Of a DNA stretch of 44,557 bases, positions 10,123 through 16,959 are shown piece after piece. The position numbers and the translations under genes were made by a program. Within the stretch, counting starts at the first letter, position 1. Each line of letters opens with the position of its first letter. This DNA comes from Luminiphilus sp. (GTDB taxonomy: Bacteria; Pseudomonadota; Gammaproteobacteria; Pseudomonadales; Halieaceae): assembly GCA_016778045.1 (NCBI GenBank), contig JADHQG010000008.1:1-44557 (forward strand), read 5' to 3'. The notes beneath the pieces are model-generated. The model made no database searches and was not told where the DNA came from. It saw only the letters and a program-made list of their open reading frames with translations.

Positions 10123-10521
10123 ATGGCCACGATCCTTGCACATCTGGAAGTTCATCCCGGTAAGGAAGCCGAGTGGGAGGCCATCATGGCCGACATGGTG
10201 CGTCAGACCTTCGAGCAAGAAGAGCAGGTTTTGCGCTATGAGTACTTCAAAGGTCAGGAGCCCTTGCACTACTACTGCCTGCTGTCTTTTGAGGATAAGT
10301 GGGCGTTTTACCTGCACCAAGCCTCCGACTACCACGAGGGCCATGACTTTGAGAGTGTGCTTGCGAATGTAGAGCTCGAGTATCTTGATCCCGTGAAGGG
10401 CGCGAACGCGCTACCGCCCACTGAAAACCCGCCGCTACCCGACGATGCCAGTGAGACACTGCGCAACACCGAGCAGCTATTTCCTATCTTGATCCCCCAG
10501 TGGTGGGCAGGGAGAGCTTGA
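10123..10521 (+). CDS. Small ABM-like (dimeric alpha-beta barrel) protein
   Basis: 132 aa. The first about 90 residues (MATILAHLEVHPGKEAEWEA, FEQEEQVLRYEYFKG, YYCLLSFEDKWAFYLHQAS) have the beta-alpha-beta pattern of the antibiotic biosynthesis monooxygenase/dimeric ferredoxin-like fold. The tail is Pro-rich and ends QWWAGRA. A strong AAGGAG lies 9 bases before the ATG, and the gene follows the P450 by 16 bp, so it is probably co-expressed. Members of this fold act as small cofactor-free oxygenases, heme handlers or stress proteins. Which applies is unknown. It is convergent with the next P450, with only 9 bp between stops. Confidence 0.75.
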   Translation: MATILAHLEVHPGKEAEWEAIMADMVRQTFEQEEQVLRYEYFKGQEPLHYYCLLSFEDKWAFYLHQASDYHEGHDFESVLANVELEYLDPVKGANALPPTENPPLPDDASETLRNTEQLFPILIPQWWAGRA

Positions 10522-10530
10522 GGCCCGGGC

Positions 10531-11790
10531 TTACTTTGCCTTGAATTCGATGTGCAGCGACTTCATCGCCCGCAACAGATAATGCGGGTGATAGCTGAAG
10601 TCATTTTTGCCCTCTGCAAACCACATCGAGTCGATGCGATCGACCAATGCTTTAAACGACCAATGGAGTTCACGTCGGGCGAGCGGTGCCCCCAGGCAGT
10701 GATGTTTGCCTGAGCCAAATGCCATATGCCCGCCGGCACGAGGGCGATCCAGGTCCAGCGCGTCGGGGTTTTCAAAGCGACGTTCGTCGCGATTCGCCGC
10801 TGCAAACCGGATATTGATCAGGCTGCCCGCAGGAATCGTCACGCCGCTCAGTTCCACGTCCTTTGCCGTGGCACGCATCAGGCTTTGCACTGGCGACTCG
10901 AGCCGCAGTACCTCCTCAATAAAGACCTTCAGGTAGCGGTCTGGATCAGACTGCAATTGCTCCCAGGCCATCGGATTCTCGATCAGCAGTTTCACACCCG
11001 CGGAGATCGCATTCGTCGTGGTCTCTGAACCGCCGACAAAGGTGTCAGCCATCATCTCGGCGTGGAGTTCGTTGTCATTGAGCGGGCGCCCCCATTCCTC
11101 AATGACGGTATTCACCAGCGCGCTTAGTAACGAGTCGTCCGGCTTTTCTCGCAGCCGCTCAAAAATGGGCTGAAAATAGTGTTGAGCTTCGATCTCCTTA
11201 CGAACCGAGATCAATTCCTCCTCTTCAGACTGCATCAGGCTAATGCGATGAAAGAACGCCTCGGTCCATTCTTTGATTTGCCAGATATCGTCGGTGTTGG
11301 CGCCCATTTGCTTGCCAATAATGAGTAGCGGCAGGGGAATCGCGAACTGCTTCACCCACTCGCAGTGGCCGTCGTCGATGAAGTCGTCGACGAGTCGGTA
11401 CGCCAGGTCACGTACTTCGTCTTCCAGCGCCTCAATTTTCTTGGGTCGAAACGCATCGTTAAAGACTGACCGCACTGCTTTGTGGTCGGGGTCATCCCGC
11501 CCATTGAGGGTTTTGGCGGGCACCCAGCCTTCCTCCTGAAAGGTGTTGCGGACTGCCAGCGCGCGCGGACTGGGCTCTGTCGCATCGGTGAGATAAGCGG
11601 TCTCGTTAGTGAAGTGCTCAGTATCGGTGAGGATCTGGCGCACGTCGTCAAAGCGGGTGATGACATACATGCCGGTTGCCGGACACTGATAAACAGGGGC
11701 TTCATCGCGGAGTGTCTTGTAGGCGTCATAGGGGCAGCGTTGGGTCTCAACGTCAAACAGATTGACGTCAGTCGGCGTACTAACTGTCAT
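10531..11790 (-). CDS. Cytochrome P450
   Basis: 419 aa soluble P450 on the minus strand. The I-helix motif is FVGGSETT (G253, G254, E256, T257, T258), the ExxR motif is E293-VLR296, and the heme loop is FGSGKHHCLG with C365, followed by APLARREL. Its heme loop and N-terminus differ from the first P450, so this is a different subfamily rather than a recent duplicate. The start at 11790 is divergent from the carotenoid-oxygenase-like gene (86 bp between starts), so they may share control. Redox partners and substrate are not evident. Confidence 0.95.
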   Translation of the reverse strand: MTVSTPTDVNLFDVETQRCPYDAYKTLRDEAPVYQCPATGMYVITRFDDVRQILTDTEHFTNETAYLTDATEPSPRALAVRNTFQEEGWVPAKTLNGRDDPDHKAVRSVFNDAFRPKKIEALEDEVRDLAYRLVDDFIDDGHCEWVKQFAIPLPLLIIGKQMGANTDDIWQIKEWTEAFFHRISLMQSEEEELISVRKEIEAQHYFQPIFERLREKPDDSLLSALVNTVIEEWGRPLNDNELHAEMMADTFVGGSETTTNAISAGVKLLIENPMAWEQLQSDPDRYLKVFIEEVLRLESPVQSLMRATAKDVELSGVTIPAGSLINIRFAAANRDERRFENPDALDLDRPRAGGHMAFGSGKHHCLGAPLARRELHWSFKALVDRIDSMWFAEGKNDFSYHPHYLLRAMKSLHIEFKAK

Positions 11791-11864
11791 AGGGGTGCCC
11801 GATTTCCTCTCAGTCGTTGCTTTCGACTATAGCCTGAGGGTGAACCACTGAGAAGCGAAAGCGA

Positions 11865-11870
11865 TACAAT
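11865..11870 (+). promoter_or_regulatory. Candidate -10 element, carotenoid-oxygenase gene
   Basis: TACAAT (5 of 6 to consensus) ends 6 bases before the ATG at 11877, so transcription from it would start at about the A of the ATG. There is no Shine-Dalgarno at normal spacing. The -35 match is poor. Confidence 0.35.
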
Positions 11871-11876
11871 CAAGAT

Positions 11877-13283
11877 ATGGCGACACCATTACCCAACCAC
11901 CCCCAGCTTCGCGGCAATTACGCGCCGATTCAGTTCGAAGCAGAATGCACTGACCTGATTGTCGAGGGCAGCCTGCCCGAGGGTCTCGAAGGTTCGCTTT
12001 ACCGGGTCGGCCCCAATCCCAAGTTTGTTCCTGATCAAGGCTATCACTGGTTCTTCGGTGCGGGCATGGTGCATGCGTTTCACTTTGGCAACGGGCGGGT
12101 GAACTACCTCAATCGATGGGCGCGCACCCCGAAGTTTGAGGCGGAGCAGGCGGCGGGCAAGCCGTTGCCCATGAGTTTTGTCACCGACCCGGAAACTGGC
12201 GCCATTGAATCCGACCGGCGCAATGGGCTCGCCAATACTCACATTATTTGGCACGGCAACCAGCTCCTTGCTCTGGAAGAGGGCAGCCATCCCTTTTCCA
12301 TGACGCCCGACACGCTGGCGTCAGCGGGTTATGGCCATTATGGCGCCGATCTTCAGGATGCGATGACGGCGCACCCGAAGATTGATCCACTGACGGGCGA
12401 CCTGCATGGCTTCGGTTACATGTCGGGCGCGATCGGCAGCAAAACGATGACCTATCACGTGATCGGTGCGGATGGCGTGGTCAAGCGGTCCGAGCGCTTT
12501 GAAGCGCCCTACGCAGCGATGGTTCACGACTTTGCCGTCACGCGGGACTACATCTTGTTCCCCGTATTTCCCTTGACCTTCGACTTCGATCGCATGGTCA
12601 AAATAGGCTCGCCCTTTGCCTTTGATGCAGAGGCTGGCGCCTATATTGGCGTATTGGAGCGCGACGCGCCGGTGAGTGAGATCCGGTGGATCGAAGCGCC
12701 GGTCTGCTTTGTCTTTCATTACCTCAACGCCTGGAATGAGGGTAAGCACATCACCTTTGATGCGATCGATTTCCCGGTGGCACCCAACTTCCCCGACCCC
12801 GACGGCAACTTGCCCGGTCACGCTGAAGCGCAGGGCCGCCTCACGCGATGGCAGCTCGACGTTAGCACCGGTCGGATTGATCGTGAGCTACTCGTGGATG
12901 TGTCTGTGGAATTTCCGAGGATCGATGACCGATTTGCCATGGGTCGACACCAGCACGGGTTTTTGGCCACCGCGTCACAACGTCAGCGTGGCGATGGCGG
13001 ACTCTTTCACGAGATTACCCATATCGATCTGGAAACAGGTCAGCAACAAGTCTGGGATGCCGGATTCGGGAGTGGGGTTTCAGAGCCGGTTTTTGTTGAG
13101 CGTTCAAAGAAAGGCTCTGAAGGAATGGGGTGGCTCTTGGCAACCGTCTACGAGCCGGACCGGCATACCTCGTCGCTGGTGGTGCTGGACGCCATCGCAG
13201 TGGCGGATGGGCCTGTCGCCACGGTCCGGCTTGACCACCGAGTGCCATTTGGATTCCACGGCAGTTGGCGCCGGGCGGCTTAG
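11877..13283 (+). CDS. Carotenoid oxygenase family protein (RPE65/lignostilbene dioxygenase type)
   Basis: 468 aa, the usual length for carotenoid cleavage or lignostilbene dioxygenases, which use a non-heme Fe(II) held by four histidines to split a C=C bond with O2. The four candidate ligands lie in order: H166 (AHPKID), H217 (MVHDF), H281 (FHYLNAW) and H461 near the C-terminus (GFHGSW). The N-terminal SLYRVGPNPKF is also typical of the family. The product could be an apocarotenoid or a stilbene-cleavage aldehyde; sequence alone does not decide. It is divergent from the second P450 and convergent with the hydroxylase gene, separated by a terminator. Confidence 0.93.
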   Translation: MATPLPNHPQLRGNYAPIQFEAECTDLIVEGSLPEGLEGSLYRVGPNPKFVPDQGYHWFFGAGMVHAFHFGNGRVNYLNRWARTPKFEAEQAAGKPLPMSFVTDPETGAIESDRRNGLANTHIIWHGNQLLALEEGSHPFSMTPDTLASAGYGHYGADLQDAMTAHPKIDPLTGDLHGFGYMSGAIGSKTMTYHVIGADGVVKRSERFEAPYAAMVHDFAVTRDYILFPVFPLTFDFDRMVKIGSPFAFDAEAGAYIGVLERDAPVSEIRWIEAPVCFVFHYLNAWNEGKHITFDAIDFPVAPNFPDPDGNLPGHAEAQGRLTRWQLDVSTGRIDRELLVDVSVEFPRIDDRFAMGRHQHGFLATASQRQRGDGGLFHEITHIDLETGQQQVWDAGFGSGVSEPVFVERSKKGSEGMGWLLATVYEPDRHTSSLVVLDAIAVADGPVATVRLDHRVPFGFHGSWRRAA

Positions 13284-13292
13284 GAGTTAGAT

Positions 13293-13320
13293 GAGGCGAG
13301 GAGGGAACACGCCTCGTTTT
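13293..13320 (+). terminator. Probable intrinsic terminator after carotenoid-oxygenase gene
   Basis: A GC-rich 6-bp stem GAGGCG (13293-13298) / CGCCTC (13310-13315) with an 11-nt loop, followed by GTTTT, 9 bp after the stop codon. The T tract is short, so efficiency is uncertain. Confidence 0.55.
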
Positions 13321-13414
13321 AAGGGGTTCGCTACTTTTGCCGAGTGTCACCCGCGCGGTTTCTCTCAGTAATACTGAACGACCGTAGCAATGCCGAATCG
13401 AGTGCAGGGCGTAT

Positions 13415-14320
13415 TTATTCTGCCAGGCGGCGAAGCGTGTTTGAGCGCTTGTCCTCTCCGTCATGGCTCCAGCCCGGGGCGAGAAATAAGTAGCGAAGGG
13501 CGTTTTGCCAGCCCCCGGCGCGTCGCAGATCTTGTCTTATGTTGGCGTACTCGCCAAACGCCACCTTTACTGGGTGGTGAGTAGCGATGTTGGTGGTGAG
13601 GCCGTAGCGAACCGGTTCAGCATCGACTTCGGGGCTGAAGGTGCCAAATAGGCGATCCCAAATAATCAGCACACCGGCGTGATTGCGATCCAGATATCTG
13701 ACGTTTGACGCGTGATGAACGCGGTGATGGCTCGGGGTATTGAAGAACCACTCAAACCATCCTGGCATCCGGTCAATCGTCTCAGTATGGAGCCAGAACT
13801 GGTAGATCAGACTGAGGCTCATCATGGTGACAATCATCACCGGATCAAACCCAAGTAAGGCCAGTGGGCACCAGAACAGATATTTGATCACCCGCTCACC
13901 CACGCCCTGACGGAGCGCCGTGCCATAGTTGTAATACTGGGAGTTATGGTGTGAGACGTGCCCCGCCCATAAAAAGCGCACTTCGTGGTTAGCGCGGTGA
14001 AAGCTGTAGTAGGTGAGGTCATCGAGAAAGAACAGCAACACCCACCACTGCGGCGCGCGGCTCACCACCTCTTTCAGCGGTGAGAGCTCCCAACACGCAA
14101 ACATAAGCAGCACGCCGCCGAGCTTGGGTAATACATCGATCACCACTGTCAGTAGCATCACGCCCATGGACGCGAGAAAGTCTTGCCGCTCATAGAGCGC
14201 GAGCGATTTTTTCCACGCGACTGCCCATTCAATCAGTAGGGCGGTAAAGAACAGGGGCAGGGCGTAGATGACCCAGTCATCCTGAAGGAGCGCAATGGCC
14301 TGTGGCAGCAGAGTGTCCAT
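13415..14320 (-). CDS. Sterol desaturase / fatty acid hydroxylase family membrane protein
   Basis: 301 aa. It is an integral membrane di-iron enzyme with hydrophobic segments near residues 15-35, 52-75, 94-106 and 148-175. The histidine clusters are H108xxxH112, H121xxHH125, H178 and H198H-x2-H202H, plus H214, matching the eight-histidine family pattern. The family hydroxylates or desaturates sterols, fatty acids, ceramide or carotenoids, or cleaves alkylglycerol ethers; the substrate cannot be read here. The start at 14320 follows the XdhC-like gene stop by only 3 bp, so the two are an operon. It needs an electron donor (cytochrome b5 or ferredoxin), not seen nearby. Confidence 0.9.
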   Translation of the reverse strand: MDTLLPQAIALLQDDWVIYALPLFFTALLIEWAVAWKKSLALYERQDFLASMGVMLLTVVIDVLPKLGGVLLMFACWELSPLKEVVSRAPQWWVLLFFLDDLTYYSFHRANHEVRFLWAGHVSHHNSQYYNYGTALRQGVGERVIKYLFWCPLALLGFDPVMIVTMMSLSLIYQFWLHTETIDRMPGWFEWFFNTPSHHRVHHASNVRYLDRNHAGVLIIWDRLFGTFSPEVDAEPVRYGLTTNIATHHPVKVAFGEYANIRQDLRRAGGWQNALRYLFLAPGWSHDGEDKRSNTLRRLAE

Positions 14321-14323
14321 TGA

Positions 14324-15316
14324 TTACCTCGCGCCCAACTCAGCAGGTTGGGCACTGTGCGCGAGATCCTTTGACTCGCGACGCAGTTGTGTCAGTTGCG
14401 CCATGATCGAGACCGCAATCTCCATGGTTGTTTTAGAGCCAATCGAGAGCCCCACGGGGGCGTGCAATCGGGCCAGCGCATCGTTACTCAGTCCCAGCTG
14501 AGACAGTCGTTGTATTCGCTTTTCAGTGGTGCGCACTGACCCCAGCGCGCCAACATACCAGCAGGCCGAATCCAATGCCTCCATCAGGGCCATGTCGTCC
14601 ACCCGGGGATCATGGCTCAAAGTGATCACTGCGCAGTGTTCGTCTGCGGCATGTTCCCGCACCACATCGTCGGGTAACCCCAATATTTTCTCCACGTCGG
14701 GTCCCTGCCATTGATCCAGCGCCCATTCTCTGGAGTCGGCCAGCAACACTTCGTAGTCCATGGCCAGTGCCAACGTGCTGAGGTTGGCGGCCAATTGTCC
14801 GGCGCCAACCAGTAGGAGTCGATGTCGCGGTCCGAAGCAGTGAATCAGCGTGTCGCCAGTTTTTTCGAGCGGCGCGAACTGCTCGGCCGGGCTGATCTGC
14901 GTCTCGCCACTCTGCAGAGAGACGCTGCGACTCAGCGTTCGCCGCGTCGACATGGCGTGGTGGGCGTCCTTTACCCAATCAAGGTCTTTTGTATCGAGCT
15001 GCTGAATCGCTAGCTCCAGCCGGCCCCCGCAGGGCAATCCCCATTTCTCGTTATCCTCGGCGCTGACACCATAGTCGGTCAGATAAATCTGAGGCCCATT
15101 GAATTCCCCCGCCAGCAGGCGCGCGATCAAGTCTTCCTCCACGCAGCCGCCCGAGACGCTGCCCACCTGAGAGCCGTCGGCGCGAAAAGCCACTAGCGAG
15201 CCCACGGGTCGGGGAGACGAACCAATCGTCGCGACCACAGTCACCAGCCACGGTTGTTCACCCTCGGTCAATGATGCCAGCAGGCAGCTGAGAATGGTCT
15301 GGTCAGTGGAATTCAT
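14324..15316 (-). CDS. XdhC/CoxI-family protein
   Basis: 330 aa. The N-terminal XdhC/CoxI domain contains TIGSSPRPVGS, GSVSGGCVEEDL and GLPCGGRLEL. The C-terminal Rossmann domain begins LLLVGAGQLAANLSTLA at about residue 168 and ends in the family-like GLSIGSKTTMEIAVSI. XdhC proteins bind and sulfurate molybdenum cofactor (MPT or MCD) and insert it into xanthine-dehydrogenase-type enzymes. No such molybdenum enzyme is in the window, so the client is elsewhere or the protein has another role. It is first in an operon with the membrane hydroxylase, downstream of a perfect palindrome (15333-15345). Confidence 0.9.
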   Translation of the reverse strand: MNSTDQTILSCLLASLTEGEQPWLVTVVATIGSSPRPVGSLVAFRADGSQVGSVSGGCVEEDLIARLLAGEFNGPQIYLTDYGVSAEDNEKWGLPCGGRLELAIQQLDTKDLDWVKDAHHAMSTRRTLSRSVSLQSGETQISPAEQFAPLEKTGDTLIHCFGPRHRLLLVGAGQLAANLSTLALAMDYEVLLADSREWALDQWQGPDVEKILGLPDDVVREHAADEHCAVITLSHDPRVDDMALMEALDSACWYVGALGSVRTTEKRIQRLSQLGLSNDALARLHAPVGLSIGSKTTMEIAVSIMAQLTQLRRESKDLAHSAQPAELGAR

Positions 15317-15332
15317 CGGTCATCGTTTATTA

Positions 15333-15345
15333 ATCACGGCGTGAT
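15333..15345. promoter_or_regulatory. Palindromic operator candidate upstream of xdhC-like operon
   Basis: Perfect inverted repeat ATCACG-G-CGTGAT, ending next to the start region of the xdhC-like gene (ATG at 15316, minus strand). Position and symmetry fit a dimeric repressor site. No regulator gene is adjacent. Confidence 0.4.
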
Positions 15346-15435
15346 GGTTGATAGCATGTTATCGCGTCGGCGCCAGTCGGTCCGGCATGGTTTTATGGCT
15401 GACGAGAACCGCCTTCCGCTAAAGGCTTGCCCAGC

Positions 15436-15447
15436 GTGTTCAAACAC
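15436..15447. promoter_or_regulatory. Palindromic operator candidate upstream of thiolase operon
   Basis: GTGTT-CA-AACAC, a perfect 5-bp inverted repeat. Its AAAC/GTTT-like core is reminiscent of TetR-type fatty-acid regulators such as PsrA, but it is not an exact match to that consensus. Inference only. Confidence 0.25.
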
Positions 15448-15721
15448 CCGTCTGATGCGTTAATTAGGCCAAGTGTAGGCGACTAGACAGCGTGCTGGGA
15501 GTGGCTCCTCTGCCGGCAGCGGCGCAAGGCCTTGCCCACCGCTTCAAACCGGGAATGCGGGTCGCTATTCATGGTGCTGGCGTTGTCCAAGGTGCGGGCG
15601 CCGCCCAGTATGCTGGCGTTGTCCATCGCGCTACGGTGCTGGGAAAGATATGGCATAAACATTGCCGATACCGCATCATATGCGCCCTCAATCACCAACT
15701 ATCCGAGACAGGTAGCGAACC

Positions 15722-16930
15722 ATGCCCAACCCCGTCTATATCTATGATGCAGTGCGAACGCCCCGCAGCAAAGGTAAGTCCACCGGCACTCTGCACGAAG
15801 TGAAACCCATCGATCTGGCCGCAGGACTGCTGGTCGAATTACAGAAGCGTCATGACCTCGACACCAGCTATGTCGATGACGTGGTCATGGGCTGTGTCTC
15901 ACCGGTGGGTGAGCAGGGTTCTGATGTCGCCAAAATGATCGTGCAGAACGCAGAGTGGGATGAATCCGTGCCCGGCGTACAGCTGGATCGCTTCTGCGCA
16001 TCTGGATTAGAGGCCGTCAACATTGCCGCTCAGAAAATTGCCTCAGGCTGGGAAGACCTCGTGGTCGCCGGCGGCGTGGAGTCGATGTCACGGGTACCGA
16101 TGGGCTCCAATGGCGGTGCGATGGCTGGCGATCCAGAGTTTGCTGTCAAAACCAGCTTTGTCCCGCAGGGGATCGGCGCTGATACGATTGCTACGCTGGC
16201 GGGATGGTCTCGCGAAGATGTTGACCAATATGCGGTGACCTCACAGCAGCGTGCAGCCAATGCCAGGGACAACGGTTGGTTTGACCGCTCTGTGGTGCCG
16301 GTCAAGGACAGCAGCGGCGTGACCATTCTGGAGCGCGACGACTTTATCAAGCCTGACACCACCGTTGAGGGGCTTGCTGGCTTGAAACCCTCTTTTGAAG
16401 TGCCGGGTGGTATGGGTTTTGACGATGTGATCCTGGCCAAATACAACACCCTCGATCGCATCGACCACGTACACACCCCGGGTAACTCATCCGGTATTGT
16501 CGACGGCGCCAGTGCCGTAATGATCGGCAGTGAGAAAGCCGGCAGCGATCTGAATCTGAAGCCGCGCGGACGTATTTTGGCGACCGCGGTGTTGGCGACT
16601 GACCCGATCATCATGCTGACTGGCCCGGGCCCTGCTGCCAAAAAATGTCTGGCCAAGGCCGGACTGACGCCCGCTGATATCGATCTGTGGGAAATCAACG
16701 AGGCGTTCGCCTCGGTGGTGCTCCGTTACATGCAGGATCTGGGCCTCGATCTGGAAATCACCAACGTCAATGGCGGCGCCATTGCGATGGGCCATCCATT
16801 GGGTGCCACGGGCGGTTGCTTGGTGAGCACCGTGCTCGATGAGCTTGAGCGCCGAGACGCCAAGCGCGCCATGCTGTCGCTGTGTGTCGGTGGTGGTATG
16901 GGCATCTCAACGATTATTGAGCGCGTTTAA
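15722..16930 (+). CDS. Acetyl-CoA C-acyltransferase (thiolase)
   Basis: 402 aa, full length. Thiolase cleaves 3-ketoacyl-CoA, the last step of beta-oxidation. The nucleophile is C92 in [13 protein letters not shown]; the C-terminal signatures are [25 protein letters not shown] (catalytic His) and LCVGGGMG (second catalytic Cys). It is 29 bp upstream of the multifunctional hydratase/dehydrogenase, so the pair supplies the last three beta-oxidation steps. The gene order thiolase then multifunctional protein resembles the second beta-oxidation pair of Pseudomonas rather than the E. coli fadBA order. Substrate chain length is unknown. Confidence 0.94.
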   Translation: MPNPVYIYDAVRTPRSKGKSTGTLHEVKPIDLAAGLLVELQKRHDLDTSYVDDVVMGCVSPVGEQGSDVAKMIVQNAEWDESVPGVQLDRFCASGLEAVNIAAQKIASGWEDLVVAGGVESMSRVPMGSNGGAMAGDPEFAVKTSFVPQGIGADTIATLAGWSREDVDQYAVTSQQRAANARDNGWFDRSVVPVKDSSGVTILERDDFIKPDTTVEGLAGLKPSFEVPGGMGFDDVILAKYNTLDRIDHVHTPGNSSGIVDGASAVMIGSEKAGSDLNLKPRGRILATAVLATDPIIMLTGPGPAAKKCLAKAGLTPADIDLWEINEAFASVVLRYMQDLGLDLEITNVNGGAIAMGHPLGATGGCLVSTVLDELERRDAKRAMLSLCVGGGMGISTIIERV

Positions 16931-16959
16931 GCGGCGTTGGCAAAAGGAATGACAGCAGT

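Larger units (their letters stand above)
15317..15721. other. Divergent intergenic region with palindromes and a short direct repeat
   Basis: 405 bp between the divergent xdhC-like and thiolase genes. It holds two perfect inverted repeats (15333-15345 and 15436-15447), an imperfect one (15350-15363, GATAGCATGTTATC) and a 15-bp direct repeat TGCTGGCGTTGTCCA at 15575-15589 and 15611-15625. A minus-strand frame at 15483-15698 (71 codons) is open but has no recognisable features. No gene is called. Confidence 0.6.

Noticed and set aside
15483-15698. A 71-codon minus-strand open frame between xdhC-like and thiolase genes
   Set aside because: No ribosome site, no recognisable motif, and the region is better explained as a divergent promoter region with repeats; kept only as an observation.
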